Source: Timema cristinae (lineage: Eukaryota > Arthropoda > Insecta > Phasmatodea > Timematidae). Taken from it: a stretch of DNA of 64,000 bases. The translations under genes were made by a program, and so were the position numbers. Of the stretch, positions 1 through 12,201 are shown piece by piece (positions within the stretch are counted from its first letter, which is position 1; each line of letters starts with the position of its first letter). The stretch spans positions 53,438,410-53,502,409 of the forward strand of contig JBCFYV010000001.1 in the NCBI GenBank assembly GCA_039000515.1, given 5' to 3'. The notes under the pieces were generated by a model. That model was not told where the DNA came from. It saw only the letters and a list, made by a program, of their open reading frames with translations, and did no database searches.

Positions 1-1286
1 TATTATGAGCTTTCAGTTCTATCTACACCATCGGGACCATGGAAGGCAGAAGTAGCAGACGGTATTATGAGCTTTCAGTTCTCTCCACATCATCAGAACC
101 ATGGAAGGCAGAAGTAGCAGACGGTATTATGAGCTTTCAGTTCTCTCCACACCATCGGGACCATGGAAGGCAGAAGTAGCAGACGGTATTATGAGCTTTC
201 AGTTCTATCTACACCATCGGGACCATGGAAGGCAGAAGTAGCAGACGGTATTATGAGCTTTCAGATCTATCTACACCATCGGGACCATGGAAGGCAGAAG
301 TAGCAGACGGTATTATGAGCTTTCAGTTCCCTCCACACATTCGGTACCATGGAAGGCAGAAGTAGCAGACGGTATTATGAGCTTTCAGTTCTCTCCACAC
401 ATTCGGGATCATGGAAGGCAGAAGTAGCAGACGGTATTATGAGCTTTCAGTTCTATCTACACCATCGGGACCATGGAAGGCAGAAGTAGCAGACGGTATT
501 ATGAGCTTTCAGTTCTATCTACACCATCGGGACCATGGAAGGCAGAAGTAGCAGACGGTATTATGAGCTTTCAGTTCTCTCCACACATTCGGGACCATGG
601 AAGGCAGAAGTAGCAGACGGTATTATGAGCTTTCAGTTCTCTCCACACATTCGGGACCATGGAAGGCAGAAGTAGCAGACGGTATTATGAGCTTTCAGTT
701 CTATCTACACCATCGGGACCATGGAAGGCAGAAGTAGCAGACGGTATTATGAGCTTTCAGTTCTCTCCACACATTCGGGACCATGGAAGGCAGAAGTAGC
801 AGATGGTATTATGAGCTTTCAGTTCTATCTACACCATCGGGACCATGGAAGGCAGAAGTAGCAGACGGTATTATGAGCTTTCAGTTCTCTCCACACATTC
901 GGGACCATGGAAGGCAGAAGTAGCAGACGGTATTATGAGCTTTCAGTTCTATCTACACCATCGGGACCATGGAAGGCAGAAGTAGCAGACGGTATTATGA
1001 GCTTTCAGTTCTCTCCACACATTCGGGACCATGGAAGGCAGAAGTAGCAGACGGTATTATGAGCTTTCAGTTCTATCTACACCATCGGGACCATGGAAGG
1101 CAGAAGTAGCAGACGATATTATGAGCTTTCATTTCTCTCCACACCATCGGGACCATGGAAGGCAGAAGTAGCAGACGGTATTATGAGCTTTCAGTTCTCT
1201 CCACACCATCGGGACCATGGAAGGCAGAAGTAGCTAATGGTATTATGAGCTTTCAGTTCTCTCCACACCATCGGGACCATGGAAGG
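1..1286. repeat. 62-bp minisatellite array, about 20.7 units
   Basis: Units repeat every 62 bases (unit starts at 1, 63, 125 and so on), each with the core GACCATGGAAGGCAGAAGTA. The array is cut by the left window edge, so its true length is unknown. Two main unit types differ at the CTATCTACACCATCGGG versus CTCTCCACACATTCGGG stretch, and they alternate through the middle. The period is not a multiple of three, so reading frames through the array are accidental. It ends abruptly at 1286. Confidence 0.97.
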
Positions 1287-2007
1287 AACGGCTCGTTTTC
1301 TACCCCTCAGCCAGTATTTCAAGCTGGCAGTCAAGTTTTGCAACATTTAAGAGGAGACAAGCTCTTTTCCTGGTCCCCTACCTTATATCCGAAATACAGT
1401 TCATATGCTTTTTGAGACAACACAGTGAGTTTGCACCTTTGTTTGGCTAATGTAAATTCACCACAAATTTAACAGAAATGGTCACTTTCATTCTGACATT
1501 TACGTGACATACTTGATATGTTTCAGAAATAAATCTATCAAACCACAAAATTAAAAGATAAATCAACATCACATAGCATCATCACACAACTAAAAGTACG
1601 CGACTGAGTCTTGTCTGGTTTTTCCACTGCAATAAGCTGCTTAACTCACGGAAAATGCGCACCTTTTTCCTTCACAGAAACCACCCATACACAGTACTTT
1701 TAAATGACTGACTCTCACTTGTTTATCGTAGTTTTAGCTTGATATTTCAAACACAATAAACTGAATTCGGTTAAACCATTCTCTTCCAGTTTTGCCAGAT
1801 TATCCTACGAGTTTTATAAGCATTAAGAAGGTGAGCAAATATCAGTAAATGGAATTCATTACCTCCTGCAACGCAAAAATAATAACAACACAATTTTTGT
1901 TGTTGTTGTTGTTGTTGTAATTTTTGAACTCAACTACCTCAAATTATTAAGAACGGTTTTTTCTTATCTATGGCGCAAAATGGCTGTTGACCAGTGTAAT
2001 TAATCTC
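1287..2007. other. Unassigned AT-rich DNA
   Basis: No gene or element recognised. It contains a (GTT)n microsatellite at about 1899-1919. Confidence 0.6.
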
Positions 2008-2117
2008 CATTTATCTATCTCCACGCAAATTTGACCTCATTTATTAAAAAAAAAATATTTCTATTAGTGAAAGTATGGGAATAGTCCTAACGGGTAGTAA
2101 GACGTTGTGTTAAAAAA
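2008..2117 (+). mobile_element. SINE-B remnant
   Basis: A decayed copy. TCTCCACGCAAATTTG near 2017 matches the SINE-B body, and ACGGGTAGTAAGACG near 2090 matches the shared SINE tail. The head is not recognisable. Confidence 0.4.
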
Positions 2118-2229
2118 AACTCTCTGACCTTAAAGAACTTGAATTTTCGTAGCCACCAGAACTTAAGATTACTATTCAACTCTATTCTAAGAGACTTCCA
2201 TACAATCCCTAATTTGATAACCAACTTTA

Positions 2230-2398
2230 CAACTTGTGAATGTGGGGAATGCCAGGCCGCCACCGTGGTTCGGATTCCACGTTAAACTGTTGGTCCTCCA
2301 TTTCATCTCACAATCACCCTACCATTACACATTAGCGTAAGTGCGTATAACCCGAACGGGTAGTAAGACGCGGTGCTAATAATAATAATAATAATAAT
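2230..2398 (+). mobile_element. SINE-A, 5'-truncated
   Basis: Carries the SINE-A body (AACTTGTGAATGTGGGGAAT...) and the shared tail CCCGAACGGGTAGTAAGACG, then (AAT)n. The tRNA-like head is absent. It aligns closely with copies at 11890, 49600 and 52201. Confidence 0.85.
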
Positions 2399-2939
2399 GA
2401 TAACCAACTTCGCTCAAATCTATTTTAATGCTATACTCCCATCAACGTCTTCCAATAGGTATTTTATCTTCAGGTTTCCCCACTAAAATATTAGATACAC
2501 GTCTGCCATCATCGTTCCACGGCAAATTACCACCCAACCTCAGCCTGAGTGCCTTAATATTTTTTGGTATGCCATGCAGTTATCCATTATATAACTTTCT
2601 TTGTTCTCCTGTTTGTTCATTTCTCCTAGGCTCAAATCTCTTTTTATCAGCCCTTTGTTCGCAATAACTCTCAATTTATTATAATGGTTCAAAGTTTTAC
2701 CACCCATCATAACCGTAAAGAACAATGAATGATATTACAGTCAAGTATGTTCTAAGTTTAATATTTCGAGCCATAAAACGAGATGAAAACAGCTTACAAA
2801 CTGGATAATACAAAGCCTACATGAAATCTGTTTTTGACTCTGATATAATGCTTAGTCAATATTATAATATATATTATATTTACAAACATAGGCACAGCTA
2901 AACTATACTTAGTAACGTACACATGAAATTAGAAGTATA
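2399..2939. other. Unassigned DNA
   Basis: Nothing recognised. Two overlapping short frames on opposite strands have no family resemblance. Confidence 0.5.
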
Positions 2940-3020
2940 CAGTAAAACCTCGTTAATCCGAACTAATTGAGAGCAAGGCTTGTTCGGATTAGAAAAAATT
3001 TGGATTAATCCGGAGAATAC
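2940..3020 (+). mobile_element. Solo pogo/Tigger-like terminal repeat
   Basis: TA followed by CAGTAAAACCTCGTTAATCC resembles the terminal inverted repeats of pogo/Tigger elements of the Tc1/mariner superfamily, which start CAGT and insert at TA. GTTCGGATTA and GGATTAATCCGG follow within 60 bases. I could not find a matching opposite end, so element length is unknown. Confidence 0.5.
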
Positions 3021-3876
3021 GGTTGGGTCTACGTGGAAGCAGAGTATTTTTTCACAAAATTAAATTGAATTTGGGATGAGTTGATTTTCACAATTTGATT
3101 TGAAAGAACCAAAGCTAGTGAGTTATTATTTATCAAAGTAGTGCCCTATCCTTAATTACTGTAAGTATGTAATTATCTCCAACTAATTATCAAATCGTTA
3201 TTTACTAATTGGTTATCTATTTTCTTGTTTTACTCTCTTTATTAGTTAGTTCTTGAATTCATTTTATTGATATCATATTATTTACACTGTTGACTTATGT
3301 AATATTTTACATAGTATGATCATATTTTATTTTATTTAGTTATCTATGTGTTCTTTTCTATGCTTTCAGCGCTGTTATGTTAAAGGTCCCAACTGTTGGC
3401 TAGCAAATTAATAAGTAAAAATTAAATAAAATTATCATATTCCATTATTGTAAATTGTATTAATTAATTAATTAACAAAATATGAAATAAACGTGTTGGT
3501 TATCATTCGATACGCTTTTTGAGAATAGCGCTTGTGTGTTATGAGTTTGTCAAACGTTCTCCCTTGCTCACATTATAATTATCATTACCATTTTAATTGG
3601 CTTGAAGTTCATTGTGGCCCTATTAGATATTCACAATTACCAGGCGTACCAACCATCGATCCATGTCAAATTATTACTGGATCACTTGGTAACAAATGAA
3701 CTAGTTATTAAAAGTGCTCTAAATTAAAGTGAGGTGGGTGGGGAAAGAAAGTTAAGGTAAATATTTTTATACTTTTTCAATTAACATTATTTTTTATAAA
3801 TAAATAAAATATTCTTCACTAGATATTTTCTGTTTTTCTACATATCATAATAATCACAACTGTTATTTTATATTTA
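3021..3876. other. Unassigned AT-rich DNA
   Basis: Very AT-rich with no coding signal or recognisable repeat. Confidence 0.5.
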
Positions 3877-3889
3877 TAATAGGCACTGA

Positions 3890-4131
3890 CCCGCCTCGGT
3901 GGCGTAGTTGGCTAACGTGCTAGTCGTGTTGAGCCCGATTGCTGAGGACGGGGAGATCGAGGTTCGAATCTCGGTCGGGTGAACTGGGGGGGGGGGGGTC
4001 CTAAATGATTTTACACTCTCCCTCCACGCAAATGCGAGTTCACTTCCTCTAATTCAACCTTCCCAATTCCTAATCCATTAGAGTAATTCGTACTTAAAGC
4101 GTATAACCCGAACGGATAGTAAGACGCGGGC

Positions 4132-4186
<55 letters not shown>
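3890..4186 (+). mobile_element. SINE-B, full length with target-site duplication
   Basis: The tRNA-like head starts CCCGCCTCGGTGGCGTAGTT (box A-like) and contains GAGGTTCGAATCTCG (box B-like). Next come the body motif CCCTCCACGCAAATGCGAG, the shared tail CCCGAACGGATAGTAAGACG and a long (ATT)n tract. Near-identical 12-base flanks TAATAGGCACTG (3877-3888) and TAATAGGCATTG (4187-4198) are the expected target duplication. RNA polymerase III transcription and LINE-driven retrotransposition are inferred from the class. Confidence 0.9.
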
Positions 4187-4190
<4 letters not shown>

Positions 4191-4198
4191 AGGCATTG

Positions 4199-4890
4199 TG
4201 GAATTAAAACACTACTTTTTATCTTCACGTGAAAAGTTTATTTTGAAATGTCATCCCATTCATTGCAAAAATCTCAGATATGTTGATCTGTTTACTGTAT
4301 TCTAAATGCATATAAAATTAAACCTATCTACTAAAGCATTCTCTTATTTGTTTTTGTTAAAAATATTATATTTTTTGCTTTCGAAACTGTAAAATTATGG
4401 ACACAATCTCACATTCCTTTCACCCCAATGTAAGCGAACAATAATACATTAAAACAGGGATGGAGAAAATTTTCCGATCAGCGTGCTACTTAAGGACTGA
4501 CTGAACTTTAATCTAGAACCTCCTATTTACATCTTTAGTTGATATTTAAAAATAAAACCTCGTTGAGTATTATAAAATGTAATAAAAAAATAACTCAAAT
4601 CAAATTGTAAATATTTTATACTGCCTAAGTTTTAAAGAAGGAGAATTCAATAGTTTGCCAAAGTGAGTGTCTTAGACAATATTAATTTCAATAATTTAAA
4701 ATAAAAACATTGAAAGTAACACTTTCAATGAAAAAAAAAGATAATGAATTGAAATACATGTTAAAATCCAAAACTTACATAATCCTTTCCATATTATTTA
4801 GAAACCTAATGTATTAGCCAAGATTTATGTTCACTTCATAGCGTGTTGTCAACAACAAACAAGACGCACTTAAATAAGTGTCAATATGAT
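4199..4890. other. Unassigned AT-rich DNA
   Basis: No gene or repeat recognised. Confidence 0.5.
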
Positions 4891-4932
4891 TTAGTGCGTA
4901 CAACCCAAACGGGTTGTAGGACGCGGTGCTGC

Positions 4933-4979
<47 letters not shown>

Positions 4980-4983
4980 TTAA
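4891..4983 (+). mobile_element. SINE 3' tail fragment with (AAT)n
   Basis: Only the shared tail (TTAGTGCGTACAACCCAAAC... then GACGCGGTGCTGCTAA) and a 45-base (AAT)n tract remain. SINE-A or SINE-B cannot be told apart from the tail alone. Confidence 0.75.
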
Positions 4984-5496
4984 TAATACTATTTACAACA
5001 GTTGATTTTGCAGAGCTTATTGTGACATGACACTAAATTTCATGGCTGTCGAAATATTGACTTGAAAATATTTATCATGCCGGGAAAAGTTTTATTTGAT
5101 GTTTATTTTTAAGTTTCAGCCTGGCACCCACATTATTTTCTAGTACCACTCAGTGGCACACGTGCCATCCTTGCATTAAATTCTATATTTTGGTAGTTCC
5201 TGTCAAATAATGAGTTGTTTATGGACGCTAAGGGTGGCTTGTATCTTCATTAGAAAGATCCTAAACTTGAAAATCATATTTTAATTTTGTAATTTATTTG
5301 ACGTATTTAACGTGCACTTTCTGAACCGAATGATTATATCAGCACACGAGAATTTCTATGAGCGAGAGCAAAAGAGCCTACCAATTTTGCCGGGAAAGTT
5401 ATTTTCACATATCACAATCGACATGGAACTGACCGCTTTACTTCCCCTCAGAAGGAAGTTGTGCTACGGATTTTTACCGATCAAGAAAAACCCGTA
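4984..5496. other. Unassigned DNA
   Basis: AT-rich. A 61-codon frame at 5312-5497 has no recognisable family. Confidence 0.5.
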
Positions 5497-5565
5497 GGCC
5501 TTAGTTGGGTTTGAACCCACGAAGATCGGGTCCTGGGCCAACACTGTACCACCGAGATTGACCTT
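5497..5565 (-). mobile_element. tRNA-like sequence, probably a SINE head
   Basis: The minus strand reads GGTCAATCTCGGTGGTACAG (box A-like) with GGGTTCAAACCC (box B-like) about 30 bases later. The ends do not form a clean 7-bp acceptor stem, so this is probably a tRNA-derived repeat head or decayed tRNA copy, not a functional tRNA. Confidence 0.45.
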
Positions 5566-6705
5566 GAAAATTATAAATCTCGATAGCCTTTCAATGCCGT
5601 GGTCACAAACCACGCTACTTACTGTTATAAGACATTTAAAAAGACATACAAATAACAAGGAACAACAAACTTTGGGGCAAATTTGAAACCGCGGCTGTTG
5701 GAGACAGCCCTAGCCCCTACTCAGTCATAAACAACTATAATGCAGTGGTGGGTAATCCGAATGAGCAGCTAAGAAATAAAAAAGGTAGCAAGTGTATGGT
5801 GAATTTCGTAAAGCCAGGTAAAGCGAGGGGTCGCTGCAGACCGAATAGGACCAAAGTTCATGACGTCACGGAAACACACTCAGGCTTTCTCATACATCGG
5901 GGGAGGGGGGCTTTAACAACCAACCAAATCTCTCTCTCTCTTTTTCTCTTCAATATGTCCAACATTCTTTGAATTTGAAACATATTTACTGCATGCACTT
6001 TTTAATTTGGTATTATATTAGAACAAGGATGTACAGGATGTTTCCAAGACTAAACATCCAAACTTCGGTAAGTGGTAAGGGATCAAAAAACTAACTCAAA
6101 ATGTCCTTTGGAGATTAGTCAGCTTTCGCTTCTTTTTCGGTCGAGTTTGTTTTCTCGTTAAAACAGACAGTTTTACCAGATTATTTTCGTAATCTAATTT
6201 GCAAGTAAATATTTCGGAGTATGTCAGAGTGCTCTCAAACTCTGTAATTCCATTTACAATATGTAATGTTCACATTGTGTGCGTTGTATGCCCCGAGCTG
6301 GAGGTTAACTATAAGAGTCTAGAAATAACTCACTACTGGATTTACACCAAGCATGTAGTAACATTTATTTAAAAAGAAAACCGAGAAACTAACAATGTCA
6401 AGTCAAAGAATGGAATGAATTTCAAAATGAAAATTCTGTATTATAATCGTAACCAAATAAAATATGAAAACCCAAATTCAGGTAGAAATGATCAATTCTT
6501 CTTTAGTGAGAATAATGATCTTGCTATTTACTGTTATTTACCTAATGGTGTGTACTTGGTTAAAATCATGATCATGTTACATTAAAAATTTGTGAAATAA
6601 AAATGAGTAATGTTGGAATATATTATTGTAAAGTGTATTCTGGCAAGATGTTAATACACGCTTTTACATTTCCTTGAAGTAAATAGTGTTGGGTTAACAA
6701 ATTGC

Positions 6706-6706
<1 letters not shown>
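5566..6706. other. Unassigned DNA
   Basis: No element recognised. CT-rich run near 5930-5950. Confidence 0.5.
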
Positions 6707-6745
<39 letters not shown>

Positions 6746-7062
6746 TGTGCGTCTGAGCTACATAATTTTTAGACCAGTAGGGGAAAGATTAGCCACTCCT
6801 AAAGTACAGTTGCCCGAATGTATTAATCGTACATCTTTTCCATGGAGGCTCTGTCCATGTCCCGATAAGATGAAGTGATGGTGATAATTAGCATGAGGTG
6901 GATTGTAATTATGATTATGATAGTGAGTATATAAGGGTGTGAAACCAATGAGAACACTTAACCCAACTTTAGGGAAAGATACCCATGGTACCAGCTGGGA
7001 ATCAAACCCGGGACTCCTAGGCTCGTAGTCAGGTGCAATGACGACTACACCACGGGTCCAGT
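6707..7062 (-). mobile_element. SINE-C, tRNA-derived, with (TTA)n tail
   Basis: Read on the minus strand it opens with GGACCCGTGGTGTAGTCGTC (box A-like) and has CGGGTTTGATTCC (box B-like). A body of about 270 bases follows, ending in a (TTA)n tract at 6707-6745. The tail differs from SINE-A and SINE-B. A 133-codon open frame inside it is incidental. Only one copy was noticed. Confidence 0.7.
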
Positions 7063-8567
7063 TAATACCCTTCTGATAATGGGTTATTATTTCCTGTTGC
7101 TGAGCGAACATCGTGAGATTGATGGACTGCTTTCTTGATAGCATGTAGAGAATCAGCAAGTATTCACTGATAAAACCTTGTTATGTGATTGGTTAGCTAA
7201 TTAGCAGGGGGGGAGCATCACCCCAGTCGAAGAGAAGCCTTGCTAAAGTGCATAACTAAATAATTCTACAAGAGGTGTAAGTCACTATCTCGGGGCAAGG
7301 AAACATGGTGTTGATGATACGGATAATGAAGCAGACTGACGAAGAATGCGTGGGCTGTTTGAGTTGTTATTCATATTTGTGTTTCCTAATCCTCTCTTCA
7401 ATCTGATACATTTTTGTTAAAATTTACCTTACTAATCATGTCGCCCTACATTATATAAGTAACATAAATTATAGCTTTTATTAAAACATTTGAACTAAGA
7501 GTTACTTTTAGCTTGGACATTGAGAGGTAAACAAAATACATTGGGATTTAAAATGGAACACTTACATTTCTAAAAGGTTCTAACAAAATGTAATACTATT
7601 TCGATTCACAGATGAAAGCAGTTCTCGTCTGTAAATCATATAAAATGCCTTTAACTTCGTTCTGTTAATGTACAAACTCATTTTGTAAAATGTAATTTGC
7701 AAAGGAAATGTTTAAGTAAAGGTATAACACGTTTACAAAATAGTAATTCAATCAAGAAAGAAAACAATAGCGCTTGTCACAAAGTGGATTTAGGGTCTTG
7801 ACATCAAAACCCATTTAGGGCTTTGAAGATTTTATGGTTGACGTTAAGATGTATTATTTAATAAAATAATGCATGTTCCTCAACTGAAGTTACAAAGAAA
7901 GATTGGTAATATTTTAAACTATTTTTTTATCTTATCTACAATTTGTTCTGGACGAGCTAATACCATTTTAATAGCATAAATAATAAATGTGAATTAATTA
8001 AAGCAATAAATACATCTTAAAAGCATATTATTTATTTTACTTTCGTTTCAATTTCATTCCTATAGCATTAAATATGTGAATAATATATTTTTAAAAGAAA
8101 TTTCAATTAAAAACCTTGTGTATCAAAATGGAATACAGATTTTCTATGGTAAATAAAAGCTTAAGGTTTGTCCTATAACCTGCTATTCTCTTCAGTCTAA
8201 AATACATTTCGAACGATTTCTTGAAATTAACTGCGACAAGCTCCAACATTTCGCCTAGTTTGACAAGTGACTGACATTGTTTATCAGTAAAAACTTTCTT
8301 GAGCTGTCACATTATATTTTGTCTCAATTGTTTTTATAAATATACTGCCTTAAGCTTATCCTATTTCCAAAAATATTAATGCCTCGTCAAATCAACTTTA
8401 TTTAATTTATCACTTAAAGAGTATTTAGTCTAATATGACACTTTGAAACAGTTAAAACCTCAGGTTTCTTCAAGATTTTTTTTATTATTGAAACAATTAA
8501 ATTATTAAAATTTGGTTCTTTATTCATTTTAAAACTTTTATGTTTGCATTTCAAAATCAATCTAGGC
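7063..8567. other. Unassigned AT-rich DNA
   Basis: No gene or repeat recognised. Strongly AT-rich from about 7430. Confidence 0.5.
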
Positions 8568-8614
8568 CAGTGTGGTCCAACTGGTGGCCCGCGGGCCAAA
8601 TAAGGCCCACATTA
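8568..8614. mobile_element. hAT-like terminal repeat with GC-rich palindrome
   Basis: CAGTGTGGTCCAACTGGTGG resembles the CAGTGGTTCC-type ends of Charlie-like hAT elements. The perfect palindrome TGGCCCGCGGGCCA follows. No opposite end was identified, so this is a fragment. Confidence 0.45.
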
Positions 8615-8797
8615 CTGAAAATGTGACTGGAGGAAGATTAAAGAGAAAGTTTCAGTGGAAGAGGTGAAATAATTAATGATTCAAACAAAATATTATTTTA
8701 AAAGTGTCATGATAGTTTTTTATCGTGCATTTATTTGATTGGTAAAACTATGTTAAAGTGTGTGCGTGTAAATATTTCATGATACATGATGATGATA

Positions 8798-8920
8798 CCA
8801 TTTAGGAAAAACCACACCAAGTACAACCGACCGGGATTTGAATATCGATCCCCCCATCAACGGCAATATAGTACATTGCAATTGTGACGCCTTTGACCAT
8901 TCAGCCACCGAAGCGTGCTC
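8798..8920 (-). mobile_element. SINE-B, head only
   Basis: On the minus strand: CTTCGGTGGCTGAATGGTC (box A-like), then GATCGATATTCAAATCCCGG (box B-like) and TTTTTCCTAAATGG. The 3' half is missing. Confidence 0.65.
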
Positions 8921-9026
8921 TGGATGGTGTTAGAACAAACTTCATGATAAAATTGTCCGAACTCAACTCTTTAACAGCTGATAATTAAATATTGAGTTTC
9001 TACATTATTCTCTGTTTTGTTCTCAG

Positions 9027-9164
9027 GTGCATTGGGTCCAACAGCAGCATGAGAAGGTGCGAAAGAAAAGAAGCGCTATAGGGTTGAGTGACCAACAGTT
9101 CGAGTCCAAACTAGAGCCTTCCTACCGTTTTCCGGATCCATTGTACAAGGAGCAGTGGTACTTG
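9027..9164 (+). CDS. Fur2: Furin-type proprotein convertase, prodomain-catalytic boundary exon
   Basis: This exon encodes 46 residues of a furin/kexin subtilisin-family protease of the secretory pathway, which cuts precursor proteins after paired basic residues. It begins VHWVQQQHEKVRKKR. The V-x-W-x-x-Q-Q run is typical of the prodomain end, and R-K-K-R is the autocatalytic cleavage site. It then leads into the catalytic domain with DPLYKEQWYL, matching the family's D-P-x-x-x-x-Q-W-Y-L. A clean acceptor (TTCTCAG) and donor (GTGAGT) define it, and both ends are phase 0. The family call rests on these motifs. The Furin-2 paralogue call rests on remembered similarity with the next exon and is less sure. 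Earlier exons (signal peptide and most of the prodomain) were not found in 1-9026. Confidence 0.9.
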
Positions 9165-9339
9165 GTGAGTCTCGCACTCAGAGTTATAGTAAAATAATAT
9201 AAATTGGATTTAAATGTAGTTAGTTGATCATATTTTACAGTGAGGTCTAATATCAGATTACACAGTGTTATAAATAATTTAATTATAGGATCATTATTAT
9301 CTTAATACTAGATTCTATGACGGCTAAACTCACATTGGT

Positions 9340-9580
9340 AGACAGGTGGGATGGACGTCAAGCTCATAGATTCTGGTTTGTCTGTGGTGTCAAGTTATGG
9401 TTCGAATCCCGATAGGTTGCACTGAGTATGTATTTAATTATGTGTCTCATATTCTTCTTCCCTTCCCCTGCCCAAATGTGAGCACATTTCCTCTGAATTC
9501 TTCTTAGCTCATATCAACTATACTAATGTAGTTAAATGTGGATATCTCAAACTGGTAGTTAAACGTGGTGTAAAAACAAT
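9340..9580 (+). mobile_element. Diverged SINE-B
   Basis: GGTTCGAATCCCGATAGGTTGCACTGAG (9391-9424) is the head and box B. CCCAAATGTGAGCACATTTCC and GGTAGTTAAACGTGGTG match body and tail. Divergence is high. Confidence 0.6.
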
Positions 9581-10126
9581 GTTGGTTTATAAAATATTGA
9601 CAATCCTATATAAATAGGAATAAATTATGTCACAACTAGAGCTGCACGATCAAATAGTTCGTGTACAGTAAATAAACATGCGTATGATTACAAAACAAGT
9701 GATGATTTAGATAGTAGATATTTGAAATAATGGAAGTGCTTGGGGCAGTAAAATACAATGCCATGAAATAGTAACTATGATATATTTATATTTAAGGTTT
9801 GAAAAACACATTAATTTTTAAGTCTAAATAATTCTACTTTTGCCTTAATTTGATACATACTTTGAACTTTCATAAATCAACAAAAATCATGTTTGCAGTT
9901 ATATGTAAGTAAGTTTAGGGACACAATTAAATATGATCTACAACGGTATTAATTGTTGTAACATAGCACATTATTGCCCCAACCCCTTCAATTTAATGAG
10001 AAATTACTATCCTTTGAATTTGCAATTCATTCAATAATGTATTAATACCGCTTTAATTTATGTTTTCATAGGACCGAGATCTTTTGATACAGAGGACACA
10101 TATTAATTTGTACACCATGTTACACA

Positions 10127-10229
10127 TAGGCTATATTTACAGTTTGGGGCTCAAACTATCAGGCTATATTTACAAACCGGGGTTTTGAACTATCATACTG
10201 TATCTAGAGTCCGGTGTTCGAACTATCAG
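10127..10229. repeat. Three imperfect 34-bp tandem units
   Basis: Units start at about 10127, 10161 and 10195. The first two start AGGCTATATTTACA, and all three end in (G/C)(A/T)(C/A)AACTATCA-like sequence. Confidence 0.6.
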
Positions 10230-11889
10230 CGTAAATGTAGCATCCATTTTGTTCATCATCTGGTTCAGATTCTAATTGAATTAGGTTTGAAAGTAAAACC
10301 CGTCTAGAGAAGAGAATTCTGTGAGAGTCTGACCACGTACAACGAACGCAGCAGTTTACAATTCACCCCATGCCCCTTCCCGGGGGCTCATAGGGGCAAG
10401 GAAGAAAAGGTAGGGGGGGGGGGAGGGGAGTGAAAGGCCACTGGTCCCCAGTCAGTTCACCTCACTGAGTTTTATAACTCGTTTAGACGCTCGTAAAGTC
10501 TCCAGAAAGGGGTCAGTAGGGGATGAGAGAGACACACACACAGGTAAACTTGATATTCGCAGGTTGGCAGCAGTTTTATGGCGCGGGTCGTTGTGGCGTT
10601 TATGAATGGCGCTGGACATACATAAACACGCTTGTCATAAGATTACCATGAATGTAAACAGAGCCTCGCGTGCGAGGTACAGGCGGAAACATAGCTTGGT
10701 ATATAGCCCGTTCACGGTGAGGTTGGGTTTACAATCATACATAACGCATAGCATAAAACGAGACGTGTATATAGCACATATTGCGTAAGAGATTGAAATA
10801 CATTATTTTAAATGATGCGTGTCGATACAAAGTGAATAGTGAACAGTGCACAATGCATACAGTTGGTTTAACTACATCTTCTTATACGTTATGCATATAG
10901 CTGAACATAGACATTACTTAAATCAGCCATGTATGATACTAGGAGAGGCTACAGCCAATCGAACGCCAGTATACACAGCAGACGGAAATTATCTTCTGTT
11001 CATGTTGTAAATACTGTACCTTGATGTAGAAACACTTGTTTACTATTTACTAAATCTCTTTGTTTTAACGTCATCACTACGAGTGTATTGTATGATTGAA
11101 AATAAAGGGTAAATATTACATTTTGTGATTCTGTTATTGATAATTAGGTCTACTATAATATTAATAACAATAATAAAATAACACCTAAATATGAATCAAA
11201 TTTGATTTAATAGTTACAGTCATCACTTAAATTAGGTTAATTTTGTGTTTCAAAAGATACAGTTTAACTAACGTTTTTCAAGAGAACTCTAAATGAATTA
11301 TGTTTTAAGGTTTATCTAGTAGAGTAAATAGGACAGGCCAATTTCCATGAATAAAAGACAATCGATTTAAATAAGACTATGTTTATATATAAAACACGGT
11401 ATTTTTCTTATGAGTTGTGCACTATTTACTATCAGATATGCGTTATGTTAAGGACTAGAGCACTGGCAAAAATATAGAATTGATGAAAGTAGAAGAAAAG
11501 TCTTTATTTAGCTTGCAGATACATTAGAACCACCGAAAAACTTATTGACTAATTATTTAACACTTGTGAGTGCATGTTAACACCTAAATAAACCAAAATA
11601 AACATAATAAAACAACAGTGCACACCTAACGACTTATAATCAAAGACTAAACGATGGAAGAAACAATATGGTGCGTATTGGTGACGAAATGCAATGAAAG
11701 AGCGAAGCACGCGACGAAATTTTGAAACGTAATTTAGATCCAACGAAACTCGAAGCGGTGAAAGTCATCACGTTTATGGAAGTCAATGGTTTTGCTGTAA
11801 GATCATCCTACTTTAGGTTGGCCTCTGCTGACAGTTGTAAAGTTGTTAAGAACTGTTTGGTACTCACCACTTTAACAAACTATGTAAGG
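10230..11889. other. Unassigned intronic DNA
   Basis: No element recognised. G-run at about 10413-10424 and (AC)n near 10530. Confidence 0.5.
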
Positions 11890-12166
11890 TGACCAGGCGG
11901 TCTAGGGTTAAGTTGTCGGACTTCTGTGTTGGAGGTCTGGGGTTCAATCCTTGGTCCCAGCACAGATTTATCTGATTACCAAACCCTTCCTTCACCTCTG
12001 GCAAGACGTGTATTAATCACAACTTGTGAATGTGGGGAATGCCAGGCCTCCACCGTGGTTCGGATCCCACATTAAACTGTAGGTCCTCCATTTCATCTCA
12101 CATTCACCATACCATTACACATTAGCGTAAGTGCGTATAACCCGAATGGGTAGTAAGACGAGGGGC

Positions 12167-12200
<34 letters not shown>
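11890..12200 (+). mobile_element. SINE-A, full length
   Basis: The head is GACCAGGCGGTCTAGGGTTA (box A-like) with GGGGTTCAATCCTTGG (box B-like). The body has AACTTGTGAATGTGGGGAAT and CCACATTAAACTGTAGG. The tail is CCCGAATGGGTAGTAAGACG followed by (AAT)n. This is the best reference copy of the family here. Confidence 0.88.

Positions 12201-12201
<1 letters not shown>

Noticed and set aside
1155..1415. 86-codon open frame over the end of the 62-bp array
   Set aside because: The period is not a multiple of three and the peptide is translated repeat.
6758..7159. 133-codon minus-strand frame
   Set aside because: It lies almost wholly within a tRNA-derived SINE with a (TTA)n tail.
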